Origin: Caulochytrium protostelioides | Lineage: Eukaryota; Chytridiomycota; Caulochytriomycetes; Caulochytriales; Caulochytriaceae | Length of the DNA stretch: 64,000 bases | Direction of reading: 5' to 3' | NCBI GenBank assembly: GCA_003615045.1 | Contig: ML014180.1 | Location: 1-64,000 of the forward strand | Shown here: one piece after another, positions 29,140-39,428 of the stretch | Layout: each line of letters begins with the position of its first letter | How positions within the stretch are numbered: the stretch's first letter is position 1 | Notes under the pieces: generated by a model | Told to the model about the DNA's origin: nothing | Seen by the model: the letters and a program-made list of their open reading frames with translations, nothing else | Databases searched by the model: none | Translations under genes and position numbers: made by a program

Positions 29140-30336
29140 ATGGCGTGCCGAGACGCCGCTGAAGAGAGCCGGATGCCGCTCGCGGCGGCGTCCCGCGCGA
29201 GCGCCCGGCGCGTCCCAGCCCAGCCGCTCTTGCGACTCATACTCGTGGTGCTGCTCGCGGTGCTGGCGCTGGGCGCGTGCGGCGCGGGCCGGCATGCTGA
29301 CGCGGCGCTGCTCGCCGAGGCCCGCCAGGTGCACCCGCGGTTCCACGCCGCCTCGCCGCTCCAGCTCCATGCCATCGCGAACCTCACGGACCCCGGCGAC
29401 GTGGCGGTCGGCGGCCCCGTGCTGAGCGCGTTCATGAAGGAGCGGGTCGTCGGATCCGACAACCATCGCGCGGTCCAGCGCTATCTGCGCGAGACCATCG
29501 GGCAAGCCCTCGGGTGGGACGTCGAGGAAGACGTGTTCGAGGCCGAGACGCCGCTCGGCAAGCGGACTTTCACGAACCTCGTCTTTACACACCGCCCGAA
29601 CGCCCTGCACCGCATCGTCGTGGCGGCCCATGTCGACTCGAAGATCTTCCCCGGCGAGGCGTTTATTGGCGCGACCGACTCCGCCGTGCCGTGCGCGATG
29701 CTCGTGGATCTGGCCCGCGCGGTGCATCGCGCCGGCGCCGACATCGGCAGCGACGAGACGCCGTTGACGACGGTGCAGCTTGCCTTTTTCGACGGCGAGG
29801 AAGCCTTTGTATCGTGGTCTGACACCGACTCTATCTACGGCGCGCGGCACCTTGTCGATGCGTGGCAGGCCCGCGCAACCGTGAACGCGCTCGGCCAGAG
29901 CACCAACTATCTGCAGACCATCGACGTGCTGGTGCTGCTGGACCTGATCGGCCACGCCGACCCGGTGTTTTACGACACCCAGTTCCAGCATACCGCGTGG
30001 TTCTGGAACGAGCTGGTCTCGGCCGAGGCCCGGCTCGCCAACGCCGGCTTGCTCTCGGCGCCGCATGTCCAGGCCATGAGCCAGCAGGGGCGCGTCTACT
30101 TTCACGAGGGCGTGCATCTCCTTTCGCACAACCCTATCGCCGACGACCACCTCCCGTTCGTCCGCGCCGGCGTGCCCGTGGTGCACATGATCCCACAGCC
30201 GTTCCCACCGGTCTGGCACACTCTGGCCGACAACGCCGATGCGGTCTCTGACCCCGTGGTCCGCGACCTTAATCTCATCGTCCGCACCGCCGTCCTCGAG
30301 TACGTCGGGCTCTTGCCGCAGGACCTGTCGTCCTAA
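29140..30336 (+). CDS. QPCT: Glutaminyl-peptide cyclotransferase (M28-like), membrane-anchored
   Basis: 398 residues, ATG in GCCATGGCG. The enzyme converts N-terminal Gln (or Glu) of peptides to pyroglutamate in the secretory pathway. A signal-anchor helix lies at about 30-47, suggesting a type II Golgi enzyme like the QPCTL form. Zinc ligands of the M28-type fold are visible: D180 in IGATDSAVP, E221 in FFDGEEAF (E220 is the expected general base) and H360 in PPVWHTLADN. The family's conserved D268 (VLLDLIGHADP) and D336 (ADDHLPF) are present. The Trp of WSDTDS, which lines the active site, is at 226. All elements of an active glutaminyl cyclase are present; aminopeptidases of clan MH lack the WSDTDSIYG signature. 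Confidence 0.93.
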   Translation: MACRDAAEESRMPLAAASRASARRVPAQPLLRLILVVLLAVLALGACGAGRHADAALLAEARQVHPRFHAASPLQLHAIANLTDPGDVAVGGPVLSAFMKERVVGSDNHRAVQRYLRETIGQALGWDVEEDVFEAETPLGKRTFTNLVFTHRPNALHRIVVAAHVDSKIFPGEAFIGATDSAVPCAMLVDLARAVHRAGADIGSDETPLTTVQLAFFDGEEAFVSWSDTDSIYGARHLVDAWQARATVNALGQSTNYLQTIDVLVLLDLIGHADPVFYDTQFQHTAWFWNELVSAEARLANAGLLSAPHVQAMSQQGRVYFHEGVHLLSHNPIADDHLPFVRAGVPVVHMIPQPFPPVWHTLADNADAVSDPVVRDLNLIVRTAVLEYVGLLPQDLSS

Positions 30337-31455
30337 TACGAACGTCCGCCTCGGAAACCTCAAGCCGCCACTGCTGGCATTGGGCTTTGTATGCGCCGCA
30401 TGGCCCATGGGCGGGGGTGCTCTTCGGATCCGGTGGGATCAGGAAATCATGGGAGATCGGCGGGGCGATGACCGAGCTGTCGGAGAGACAGAGCCGGTGC
30501 CGACGGGAAGAGAGAAGGGGTCGGCGATCCCGGCAGTGGAGGTGGGGGCCCGAGAAGGGGGAGGCTCCGCCAAGCAGGTGGCGGGGTGAGATAGTCGCAG
30601 GTGAAACATCATGTGGCGTCACGCCTCGCCGCATCGTCGTCGGCGTCAACGTCGACGCGGAGGTGAGCGACGCTCCCGACGTCCGGGCATCAACAACGTC
30701 CGGCGGTCGTCGGCTGCTGGGGCAGCGGATCTGCGCCAAGCCGCGGTCGCGCGTGGATCGACCCGGAACGGCGAAGAGAACGAGGAGGGTAGAGCCGAGC
30801 GACGACCACGACGGCAGGCTCACCTGACATTCACGGAAGAATGTCGCAAAGACGGTGTGACAAAGCAATGGTAGCAATGGCGGCAGCGGCGGTAGCAGCG
30901 GCAGCAGCGGCAGCAACGGCAGGGTATCCCCCGGCAGGTCGCATCACGCACCATGCCGGCATGCGGCCCGGAAACACGACGGGGAGAAAGAACGGGTCTC
31001 CTGCGGGCGGCCGTCGTGGCCTACCGCACGCATGCGCATCCACGTCTTGGCCAATGCCTACGGCGGCCGCGCACGGCTCCCTCATCCTCCCCATCCCACG
31101 GGCGTCAGTGGCCTTCCCGCCCGGCGGCCGCAATCCGGGCCATCGGCTTTCCATCGCAACCCACCTGGCTATGGTTATGGCATGACCATGAGCACGCTGC
31201 CGCCGGCGCTGGCGTGACACGGCACAGGTATAAAGTCGGTATCAGGATGCATTGCGTCGATCCAGACGCGACAGTGGCCGTCCCCCCGCTGCGCTGGACG
31301 CCGCCGCGTGCTCCTCGTGCGTTTCTCGCTGCCCGCTGCGGCCTCATTGGTTCTCATATCGTCGCCGCCTTCGCTGATCTCCCGCGCCACCGTGCTGGTA
31401 TTTGGCTGGCGCTGCGCTATTCCAGGACAATCTTCCACATCGTTGCGCGACCGCC
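30337..31455. other. Intergenic region
   Basis: No supported gene. A GGCAGC/GTAGCA-type repeat cluster lies at about 30,880-30,922. The final 200 bases are the leader of the small DUF2475 gene. Open frames are shadows of GC bias. Confidence 0.4.
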
Positions 31456-31707
31456 ATGCCGGCGCCGTCTGTCTTCAGCCGGGTCCACGACACCGTCGGG
31501 CAGCTGGACCCGCTCCCGGGCTACACAGGCCATATCCCCCACGACCATCGCCTACGGTTCGGCACATCGTTCACGAACGCCGTCAAGATCTCCCAGGACG
31601 TATTCCACAGCACCCAGCGCTGCGTCGGCAGCACCTCGCCACGCATCGCCGCCATCCACCAGGCCGCCGTCAAGCAGGGCATGACGCCGATCCGCCAACG
31701 TATCTAA
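31456..31707 (+). CDS. Small flagellar protein with PGYTGHIP motif (DUF2475/CIMIP2-like)
   Basis: 83 residues from the ATG at 31456 (ACCGCCATGCC). It contains LPGYTGHIPHDHRLRFGTSF at about residues 19-38. A PGYTGxIP motif followed by an RFG-type Tyr/Phe motif is typical of the DUF2475/FAM166 group, small proteins bound inside ciliary doublet microtubules. The rest (VKISQDVF and the TSPRIAAIHQAA helix) has no feature I can name. The length suits a one-motif inner-microtubule protein; extra exons cannot be excluded. In a fungus such a protein implies zoospores. AATAAA signals lie about 240 bases after the stop. Alternative: an unrelated small protein. Confidence 0.6.
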   Translation: MPAPSVFSRVHDTVGQLDPLPGYTGHIPHDHRLRFGTSFTNAVKISQDVFHSTQRCVGSTSPRIAAIHQAAVKQGMTPIRQRI

Positions 31708-32650
31708 GAGTTTCTTTTTTTTTCGTCGCATTGATTCATCGAGCCGATGCCATTGAGATTCGTGCAGCGGCGGATGCCGAATCCATTCACAAGGAAGGAA
31801 GGGGCGTCGCCGATGCATCCGCGTCCACAGGACGGCGTGTGACCAGAGGACCCCAGCTCGGATGCGGCGGAGGGCCGATTACCGAGACGCGCTAAACTCC
31901 GCTCATTGCGACTGTTCGCGGCGGCCTTCCAAATAAGCCAAATAAACAAATAAAGTGGGGCGGCTACGTGATCGCCCGATGGCGAGGCGGCGGCGCACCC
32001 GGTGTCGTCGTTGCGCGGGGCGGATCGCCGCGCCATTGAGACGGGACGGAAGGAGCACGTGCTCTGTCGTGCGCGCCCTGACGACGCGCGAGGGTGTGGG
32101 TCGCGACGCGCGGGTCTCTGGCCGCGGGCCCCCGCGCGACGTCGGAGTTTACTGGGATGCCTGAGGCCGGGGCCGCCGAGACGGAGATCTCATCAGACGC
32201 CTCCGTCCTGCCCGCCAAGCGCCGTGCTTGGCAAAAACCCTGCGCGCGGTGACCCAGATCTGATACCCGTCGGCCACCCCATGGTTCTGCGATCATGGTT
32301 TCATGAGATTATTCAATTATTAAAAATTTTCTAGAAACCCGGAGACAAAAAGGGGCTCTGGCATGAAACGGGGCAGAAGGTGGCTACGAGAAGGGGTTGG
32401 CCATCGTCGTTCCAAATCGATGCCGCGCGTCCTCACCACGCAAATCGCCTTTGCATCTGTTCTATTCAATGCCCACCGTCTCTTGGTCTTTTCATCCCTG
32501 CATCCCCTCCTAATCGTCTGGATTAAACGGTTCGACGGGTTTGAGCATCAGCTTCTTTGCGATCAAGGGCAAAGCACCGCCGTCCCTGATTGCACCCCCA
32601 CGCGTCGTCGTCACCGGCCGCGCCTCCCCCACTCCCCCGCTTCCGACGCC
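31708..32650. other. Intergenic region, AT-richer in parts
   Basis: Holds a T10-type tract just after the DUF2475 stop (31,714-31,723), candidate poly(A) signals near 31,941-31,954, and an AT-rich block (32,300-32,335) that may be part of the promoter of the transporter gene. The transporter frame is open back to 32,363, but that segment is judged leader. Confidence 0.45.
31941..31954 (+). terminator. Two candidate AATAAA polyadenylation signals
   Basis: AATAAA occurs at 31941-31946 and 31949-31954 in an otherwise GC-rich area, downstream of the small DUF2475 gene on the same strand. The distance to the stop (about 235 bases) is plausible for a short 3' UTR. Confidence 0.4.
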
Positions 32651-34672
32651 ATGGGCGCACCACTCGATGCCAGCCCGGTCACGCCGGCGCGGCGGCGGGC
32701 CCGCGTCTTCTGCCACGACTTCCTCTGCTTGATCCTGTTCGCGGCCATGTGGGCGGGCATGATTGCGATCGGCATCTTCGCCAACCGGTATGGCAATCGC
32801 GACCGCCTGCTCCATGGGTACGACTCGGAGGGCAACCTCTGCGGCTCGGGCGTCGGCGTCGACTCGACGCGCGATCTTGCCGCCCAGCCGTATCTCTACT
32901 ACTTCGGCGTCGAGCTTGACGGGTACCGCAAGTGCGTGGCGCAGTGTCCCACGGTGACGCTGGACATGGACACGGTCGAGTGTGTGTATGACACGGCGGT
33001 CGGCGCGTCGCGAGCCGACAAGCTGGGTCAGGTCAACAGTCACGCGTGCGTGTACACGTATGCGAGCCAGCCGATCTACCACCGCTGTGTGCCCTCGGTT
33101 ATGGTTGATCTGCTGCAGGCTGCGACGGATAAGTCCTCGCTCGCCCAGCTCAGCGCCCAGCTCGAGGCGTTCAACGGCGACGTGAGCGCCAACATGGGCG
33201 CCGACAACACGACCTCGCTGTTGGCCCAGGTGCTTTCGGGTGAGCTGAACGGGCGCGCGACGGCGGCGGCCGTCTTCCAGGACCTGTTTGCTTCGCTGTG
33301 GATTATCGTGGCCTGCTCGGGCATCGCGCTCGCGCTCGGCATGATCGTGCTGCTGCTCGTGCAGTGGTTCGGCGCCATCACGATCTGGACCGGCATGATC
33401 GCCGGCCTCGTCACGCTGTGGGGGCTCGGCGGCTTCCTGGCGTATAACTACTACCTCGTCTACGAGATGGGCCAAGCTATGATCCAGACCGGCTTCGAGC
33501 CAATCAACACGCTGGTGTACAACAAGAACCTGCTGCTGGCCTGCGCCATCTTTCTGACGGCATCGGCCGCCATCCTCACCCTCGTGACCCTGCTGGTCCG
33601 CAAACACATCAACCTCGCCATGACGCTGATGGGCGTTGCGGCCCGCGCCCTGCGCGCGGTCCCCTTCATTGTCTTTTTCCCGCTGCTCAAATACCTGGCG
33701 CTCATGGCCCTTGTCGTGTGGTGCGTCTGGGTCTTTGCCCTGCTGAGCAGCTCGGGTACCGTCATCGCCGCCGAGCTCTCGGCCACCATCTCTGCTCAGA
33801 CCGAGACGATTCCAGGTCACGCGTTCCAGGTCAACGCCGGGTATGGGTGGTTCCAGCTGTACTATGTGTTCGGGTTCCTCTGGACCTACAACTGGATCAT
33901 TGCCATCTCCCAGACCACGATGGCCGGCGTCATGTCCAGCTGGTACTTTGCCCGTGACAAGTCGCTGTACCAGACGCGCTTACCCGTGATGCGGTCGCTG
34001 GCGACCGTCCTCTGGTATCACCTGGGCTCGCTCGCCTTCGGGTCGCTGATTATCGCGCTCTTTGAGCTGATGCTTTACCTGCTCGGCGTGCTGCAGCACA
34101 AGCTTGAAAAGAGCCAGCTGTGGATCGCGAGTGTCGTGGTGCGCTGCATTAAGTGCTGCTGCGGCCTTCTGACGAGCATTGTCAAACTGTTCAGCAAGAA
34201 CGCATACATCGAGATTGCGATCTACGGATATGGGTTCGTCAAAGCCGCCCGCGTCGCCAGCTCGCTCATTGTGCGCAACATGATCCACCTCTCCGTTCTG
34301 ACCACGGTCTCGGGCTTTGTGATCTTCCTGTGCAAGCTCATGATTGCGTGCGGCACGACGGTGGCGGGCCTCGGACTCCTCATGCATTACAACGGCCAGC
34401 AGCCCTGGTCGAACTACGCGGTGCCATTGGTCGTCATCTTCATCGTTTCGTATGTGATCGCCTCCGCCTTTTTGGCCATCTATGCCATCACGCTGAGCAC
34501 CGTGTTCCTGTGCTTCTGCGAGGACTGCGAGCGCAACGACGGGTCGCCTGCGCGACCCTACTTTATGCCCGAGGCCCTGTTGCGCTACGTGCCGGCCAAG
34601 AAACAGGAGATGCCGCTGCCCATGATTGCCACGTCGGCACGCATCTCGCCCATCGATGCGCCCGTCTACTGA
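32651..34672 (+). CDS. Choline transporter-like protein (SLC44/CTL, PNS1-type)
   Basis: 673 residues from the ATG at 32651 (GACGCCATGGG), the usual length; an upstream in-frame Met at 32363 would add 96 unlike residues. The family's opening is clear: CHDFLCLILFAAMWAGMIAIG forms helix 1 at about 22-43, then a large extracellular loop (about 44-210) with several Cys (CGSG, KCVAQCP, ECVYD) and Asn-X-Thr, then about nine further helices from 215 to 623. The core contains the family pattern YNWIIAISQTTMAG and a Cys-rich CIKCCCG segment after YLLGVLQHKLE. The C-terminus ends on CFCEDCERNDG and a short tail. SLC44 proteins carry choline or ethanolamine across plasma or mitochondrial membranes; fungal PNS1 has no firmly known substrate, so transport of choline is family inference. 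Confidence 0.92.
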   Translation: MGAPLDASPVTPARRRARVFCHDFLCLILFAAMWAGMIAIGIFANRYGNRDRLLHGYDSEGNLCGSGVGVDSTRDLAAQPYLYYFGVELDGYRKCVAQCPTVTLDMDTVECVYDTAVGASRADKLGQVNSHACVYTYASQPIYHRCVPSVMVDLLQAATDKSSLAQLSAQLEAFNGDVSANMGADNTTSLLAQVLSGELNGRATAAAVFQDLFASLWIIVACSGIALALGMIVLLLVQWFGAITIWTGMIAGLVTLWGLGGFLAYNYYLVYEMGQAMIQTGFEPINTLVYNKNLLLACAIFLTASAAILTLVTLLVRKHINLAMTLMGVAARALRAVPFIVFFPLLKYLALMALVVWCVWVFALLSSSGTVIAAELSATISAQTETIPGHAFQVNAGYGWFQLYYVFGFLWTYNWIIAISQTTMAGVMSSWYFARDKSLYQTRLPVMRSLATVLWYHLGSLAFGSLIIALFELMLYLLGVLQHKLEKSQLWIASVVVRCIKCCCGLLTSIVKLFSKNAYIEIAIYGYGFVKAARVASSLIVRNMIHLSVLTTVSGFVIFLCKLMIACGTTVAGLGLLMHYNGQQPWSNYAVPLVVIFIVSYVIASAFLAIYAITLSTVFLCFCEDCERNDGSPARPYFMPEALLRYVPAKKQEMPLPMIATSARISPIDAPVY

Positions 34673-35120
34673 GTGGCATCCGTCCGAACCGGGCGCCGTC
34701 GTTCCTGTACCTCGTGTATCCCATCATCCCATCTGTATAAAGCCACAAAAACTCGTATCGCGCGATGAGCCGTCCCCAGTATCCGGTGTGATGGCCGTCG
34801 CCACCATGCCTCTCGGCCCCGGTCGGCGGGTCGATCATCGACGGCATGGCGCCTCCGAGCGGGAACAGCCGCCCTGGGGGTGGGGGCCCCACGGCCGACT
34901 GTGCCACCCCGGGAGCACAGGGCCCCGCGTTTGCGCCGCCTTCGCCGCGTCGGCGCGGGTGGCCGCCGGGGACCGCCGAGAGCCGCGCCTCTCCGCCGAC
35001 CCGTCCGCGTCCGGTGCTCGCTGCGTCTCCTCGAACTACGCGGCTGCAGCGGCATCGGCACGCCGCTGATCTGCGCCGTCCCGCAGCGCCGTCGCTACGA
35101 GCGTGCCCGCAGGGCCCGGC

Positions 35121-35163
<43 letters not shown>

Positions 35164-35391
35164 TGCCGTTGCCGCACGGCGTCCGAGCCCGTCCACGGGT
35201 CACGAGGTGGCCTCCGTTCCGTTCACCGGCTCGCAGTCTGATGCGTGCCGTCGACGGCCTCCCGCCACTGCCGTTCCTTCGCTCGCTGCTCGATAGTCGA
35301 TCGTCGATAGTTGAGACTCGATACGCGATCATTAATCCTCGACGTCCGGGCAACCATCGCCTCCGGCGCCAGCGCTTCGATCTCTACAGGC
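34673..35391. other. Intergenic region before PCC1
   Basis: Holds a (GCC)13 run and the short leader of PCC1. No gene is seen. Confidence 0.45.
35123..35161. repeat. (GCC)13 trinucleotide repeat
   Basis: Thirty-nine bases of uninterrupted GCC followed by two GTT/GCC-like units. It lies about 230 bases upstream of the PCC1 ATG, in the likely promoter. Confidence 0.9.
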
Positions 35392-35904
35392 ATGGGCCCG
35401 GCGACGGCGGCCACGGCCGGCGGGACCCCCAGCCAGCTGCGGCTGCGGCTGCCGTTCCCGACCCCGGCGCTGGCGCGCGTGGCGCAGCAGGTCCTCGACG
35501 TCGACCACGAACTCAAGCCGTCTGAGACAAAGCGGACGATCACCGTCGACGGCGGCTGCCTCCATGTGTAAGTGCTGCGACCCGCGCGATGCTGAATCAT
35601 CGCCCAACCAACCCCCTTCCTGCTGCGTGGCTTTGCATCCGCGACAGCCAGCTGGAATGGGTGGGGGGCATGCGATCGGCGCACCTCGAGCCACCAACGC
35701 GCAAACTCACCCTGCGCCCTGTCGGATTCTGCTGCTTGCACCGATGCTGTGCCAATCGCCAGGGCCTTCCAAAGCATCACGGACCGGACGCTGCGGGCCA
35801 GTGTTGGCGCGTTTCTCGACGCCGTCCTCCTCTGCATGAACGTGATGGAAGCGTTCCCGGCCACGTCCGACCCGACCCCGTCCGCCACCATCTCAACCGC
35901 TTAA
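35392..35904 (+). CDS. PCC1: KEOPS/EKC complex subunit Pcc1 (two exons)
   Basis: Joins exon 35392-35567 to exon 35763-35904, 105 residues. The intron (35568-35762, 195 nt) starts GTAAGT and ends CCAG. Pcc1 is the dimerising subunit of KEOPS, which makes the t6A modification on tRNAs reading ANN codons. The family pattern is complete: LRLRLPFPTPALARVAQQVL then DHELKP in exon 1, TITVDGGCLHV across the junction, and TDRTLRASVGAFLDAVLLCMNVMEAF in exon 2. Without splicing the first exon would stop right at the intron, so the intron is well supported. It is convergent with DNAAF6, with 108 bases between the stops. Confidence 0.92.
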
Positions 35905-36012
35905 GCTCAAGAAACCAGGTGCGGTTGGTGAGATTTATCCCGCCATCGGCCCACGAGACACGTGATGCGGCGGCGGAGCGGACGGCGGATGGGAGTCGGG
36001 CCAACGACATGG

Positions 36013-36881
36013 CTACGCCTCCGTCTTGATCGGCAGCACCAGGGTCAGCGTCTGGGCCGACGGGTCCCACGCGGCGCGCGGATCGCGGCCCGCCCCGGGC
36101 GCGGCCGCCGCCGCCGCCGCCTCGGCCTCCGCATCGCTCACGACCGTCCGCTCCAGGGGCAGCTCGAGCCGGTACTGCGGCGTGGCGACGACGAGATGCG
36201 TGCCGTGCACGCAGTGCGACGCGATGTCGGCGGCCCGTGTGACGCCCGGCAGCACCACGCGGACCACGAGCGCGTCGCCGGGCCGCGCGCCGGCGGCATG
36301 GATGCTCCCCGCCGCCGCGCCGGGAAAGTAGACGTCTTCGGGCGACAGCGCCTGGCGGTACCGCACCGTAAATCTGGTCGGGTTCCGGGGGACGACAGGG
36401 GCGGATGCCCATGTTCATATCATCGCAAAACATCCATCAATCCAATCCAATCAACCAGGTGAGCGATGCTCAGACGGGGGCCTGGATCCTCTCCCACGCT
36501 TGGGACGACCGGGGATGCCACTTACTCGGGCTGGGGCCGCGTATCGGTCTCGACGGTGCCGATGCCGCGGGCTAGGCCGCCCGCCCGCGGATCGGCCGTC
36601 CGAGCGTCCTCGATCTCGTGGGGCGCCCAGATGGCGTCGTCGTCGTCATCTGTATCGAAAGCGGCCGGCCGGGACGATCCAATCGGCGCGGCGGCAGGAG
36701 CAGCAGCAGCAGCGGCTGCGGCGGCGGCCGGACGACGGGCTTGCTGATGGTACTGGGCCACGAGGGCCTGGCGGGCGTGGGCGGCGGCCTGCTGCGCGGG
36801 ATCGCGGTCGCCAGGCTCGCCAGGCCGCCGATCGGCGCGATGGCCGCCAAGCAGCCCGCTGAGCGCCGTCACGTCGCTCAT
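36013..36881 (-). CDS. DNAAF6: Dynein axonemal assembly factor 6 (PIH1D3-type), two exons
   Basis: Joins exon 36881-36526 to exon 36373-36013 (minus strand), 238 residues. The intron (36525-36374, 152 nt) begins GTAAGT and ends CAG. The N-terminus MSDVTALSGLLGG and the central acidic IWAPHEIED match the N-terminal half of PIH1D3. After the junction come EFTVRYRQALSPEDVYFPG and a CS-like beta sandwich: VVRVVLPGVTRAADIASHC, LVVATPQYRLELPL and the final strand LTLVLPIKTEA. The factor works with HSP90 and other DNAAFs to preassemble axonemal dynein arms in the cytoplasm. An Ala run (about 52-64) separates the two halves. Its presence is strong evidence for a motile flagellum. Divergent from CSN5. 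Confidence 0.85.
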
Positions 36882-37723
36882 GGTGAGTGGCCGGTCAAAG
36901 TCTCAAAGGGCAGATCGCCCGAGGATCACCACAGCGTGTCGCGCGGGATGAACGACGCGGGCGACGTCTCACCCGTCCGGAGAGGCCGCGGGCGTCGATC
37001 CCCATGGCCTTGCGGCCGATGTGCCAGCTTCGGGGATCGCCGTCGTGACCCGAATCACGCCGCAGAGCCTTTAATGGGTCACGGTGCGCCGGACACGCTT
37101 CGAAGAACGCGCCGGTCGATCGCGCAGCTACCCACGCGCCGGGTATGCGACGGGGGTCGTCGGGTGGGCCGCGATAGCGTTGGGCCTCACGCAGCGCTGG
37201 GGCCGTTCGGCGAGTGGCGCAGCTCGGCCGGTGGCGCAGCAGACGGCCGGTGGCGCAGCAGACGGCCGATCGGGCGCGGGAGCCGTCTCGACGTGGCCCG
37301 CCGCCTTCGAAGCCCACCCGGGGCCCGAGGCGTCGCGCGCAGCCGCTGTCAGCGCCGTCTTGTCAAGGCCGCATGTGCGGCGCGCGGGGACCTCGCCCTT
37401 GCCTTGGGCTAACGACATCTGCCCCAGATCGGATGCGATCAGCGCCACCAGGCTCGTGCCTGGTCCGTCGACGGACTGTGCTGACGCATCGGATCCAGAT
37501 ACGCCACGGACGCGCGTGTCCTCGCTCTCGCTGGCCGCGCCGTCCCCGACCCTACCGACGGCGTCGTCGTCCTTCCACGCGCCGCCTCCGACCCGTCTTC
37601 AGGGGTGTCGACGATCATCGCCGGCGACCATCCGCGACCATCGCGGCTGCAACCCCCTCGGTCCCGATCCTCACGTCCGCGCCCGCGATTGTGCCCGGGA
37701 CCGTGACTGCTGCCGCATCGGCC
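36882..37723. other. Divergent intergenic region between DNAAF6 and CSN5
   Basis: Likely promoters for both. It contains two perfect 19-base tandem copies at 37230-37267 plus a diverged third copy just before. The CSN5 frame is open upstream of its start to 37,214, but that part has no family resemblance and is judged leader. Confidence 0.45.
37230..37267. repeat. Two perfect tandem copies of a 19-base unit
   Basis: The unit GGTGGCGCAGCAGACGGCC occurs twice in a row, with a diverged partial copy at about 37,212-37,229. It is in the leader/promoter of CSN5. Confidence 0.85.
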
Positions 37724-39214
37724 ATGTCCGCCGGCGCGGCCGCGGCGCGCAAGCGCTTCGAGATGGAGAATGCGATCGAGCCCGCCACGGACGCCGATCG
37801 GCTCTTTGCCTACGACGCCGCGCAGCAGGCGGCGGAACTCGCGGCGGCGCCGTGGCAGCACGACCCGCGGCACTTCCGGCACGTGCGGGTGTCGGCGCTC
37901 GCGCTGCTGCGGATGGTGATGCACGCGCGGGCCGGCGGCGAGCTCGAGGTGATGGGCATGATGCTCGGCCGCGTCCACGGCCACACCATGTACGTGCTCG
38001 ACGCCTTCGCGCTCCCGGTGCAGGGCACGGAGACCCGCGTCAACGCCCAGGCCGAGGGCAACGAGTACATGATCGCGTACCTGGACGCCATCCGCCACGT
38101 CGGCCGCCGCGAGAACGTCGTCGGCTGGTACCACTCGCATCCGGGCTACGGCTGCTGGCTCTCGGGCATCGACGTCGCCACGCAGGCCCTCCAGCAGCGC
38201 TTCCAGGACCCCTTTCTCGCCGTCGTCATTGACCCCAACCGCACCGTCGTTGCGGGTAAAGTCGACATCGGCGCCTTCCGCACCCTTCCCGAGGAGAGCC
38301 CCGGCGGCAGTGGGAGGGATCCCACAGCGGCAGGGGGAACCCCGTACGGTTCCGAGCATGACGCTGCGACCGCTGCGACCCGCGCCACGCCGCAGCCTCC
38401 GGCCGGAGCGTCGTCTCTCGAGGGCGCTCGCTCGATCCCCCTCGCGAAGGCCGCCGACTACGGCGTCCACTGCAACAAATACTATCCGCTGGACGTCAGC
38501 TTTTTCAAGTCGTCGACGGACGCCGCGCTGCTCGACCGGCTCTGGCAGAAGTACTGGATCCAGACGCTCGCATCGTCACCGCTCGTGGCCAACAAGCACG
38601 ACACGGCGCTGCGCATCGCGGACCTCGCCGCCAAGATCGTTCAGGCCGACGACGCCGTCGCGCAGACGGGCCGCGCCGGTCCCGCGAGCACCGCGGCGAC
38701 GGCGTCCGACAACGACCCCCGGACGCCCATGGGCGCGTCCCGTCACGGCAGCCACGACCACGGCGGCGCCCGCCTCGGCGAGGCCGCCGCGACCACGGCG
38801 CCTGCAGGGGCCTCGCCCCACGAGGCGGGCGGGATGCGGCGTGCCGACGGCGCGCCATCGGCGAGCGGGGTCCGCGGGCGGAGCCGTGCATCGATGATGG
38901 GCAAGAAACGGCTCGACAGCGACGATGGCGGCGACGCGGCCGACGGCGGCAACGACGGCGGCGGCGGCCACGACGGCGGCGGCGCAGCGGGGGCACCGGC
39001 AGGGGCCGCCGCGCCCGGTGGCCCGCTGGCCCCCGGGCCCGGCGCGACAGGGCCCTTAGCGCGCGTGCTCAAGGACAGCCAGGGGATCGCGCGCGACGTC
39101 GCCCACGGCCTTAACCTGCAGCTGCTGAAGCAGGTGCTGTTTAACTGTCGCGAACCGCGCGTGCTGGCGGCCGATGCGGCGGGCAATGTTCCCGGCGCCA
39201 TGGCGCCGTCCTGA
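37724..39214 (+). CDS. CSN5: COP9 signalosome subunit 5, JAMM deneddylase
   Basis: 496 residues from the ATG at 37724 (GCCATGTCC). CSN5 is the zinc metalloprotease that removes NEDD8/Rub1 from cullins. The JAMM motif is complete: E75 in [11 protein letters not shown]137 and H139 in [17 protein letters not shown]147 and D150. The Jab1 signature [12 protein letters not shown] follows. After the MPN core there is an inserted, disordered Gly/Thr/Ala segment (about 193-240). The family then resumes with [20 protein letters not shown] and [12 protein letters not shown] second long low-complexity insert of about 130 residues precedes the terminal helix ([22 protein letters not shown]). Human CSN5 is about 335 residues; the extra length is these inserts. 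Confidence 0.95.
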   Translation: MSAGAAAARKRFEMENAIEPATDADRLFAYDAAQQAAELAAAPWQHDPRHFRHVRVSALALLRMVMHARAGGELEVMGMMLGRVHGHTMYVLDAFALPVQGTETRVNAQAEGNEYMIAYLDAIRHVGRRENVVGWYHSHPGYGCWLSGIDVATQALQQRFQDPFLAVVIDPNRTVVAGKVDIGAFRTLPEESPGGSGRDPTAAGGTPYGSEHDAATAATRATPQPPAGASSLEGARSIPLAKAADYGVHCNKYYPLDVSFFKSSTDAALLDRLWQKYWIQTLASSPLVANKHDTALRIADLAAKIVQADDAVAQTGRAGPASTAATASDNDPRTPMGASRHGSHDHGGARLGEAAATTAPAGASPHEAGGMRRADGAPSASGVRGRSRASMMGKKRLDSDDGGDAADGGNDGGGGHDGGGAAGAPAGAAAPGGPLAPGPGATGPLARVLKDSQGIARDVAHGLNLQLLKQVLFNCREPRVLAADAAGNVPGAMAPS

Positions 39215-39283
39215 AGCGACGGATCCCACGGACGCCTGGCACCACCACCACCGACGCCGTGGCCACGTTGGTGTGTTTCAGTT

Positions 39284-39306
39284 TATATATATATATATAT
39301 ATATAT
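39284..39306. repeat. (TA)11 dinucleotide repeat
   Basis: Twenty-three bases of alternating T and A between the converging CSN5 and CCA1 genes, in a GC-rich setting. It could serve as a 3'-end element for either. Confidence 0.9.
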
Positions 39307-39428
39307 GACTACGGGTTGTTCTGGTGGAATTGCAGGCCCCCATGGTATGGCGCCGCCCACGGGCGATGCTCAGCAGAAAAGATCCGGGGAGTCGCGACGG
39401 CGCTGCACGGCTCAAGCGCTGCATGGCT

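Noticed and set aside
32363-32650. 96-residue N-terminal extension of the CTL transporter
   Set aside because: Family members begin shortly before helix 1; the ATG at 32651 has the better context and gives normal length.
37214-37723. Upstream 170-codon extension of the CSN5 frame
   Set aside because: No family resemblance, contains tandem 19-base repeats, and the ATG at 37724 fits the known CSN5 start.
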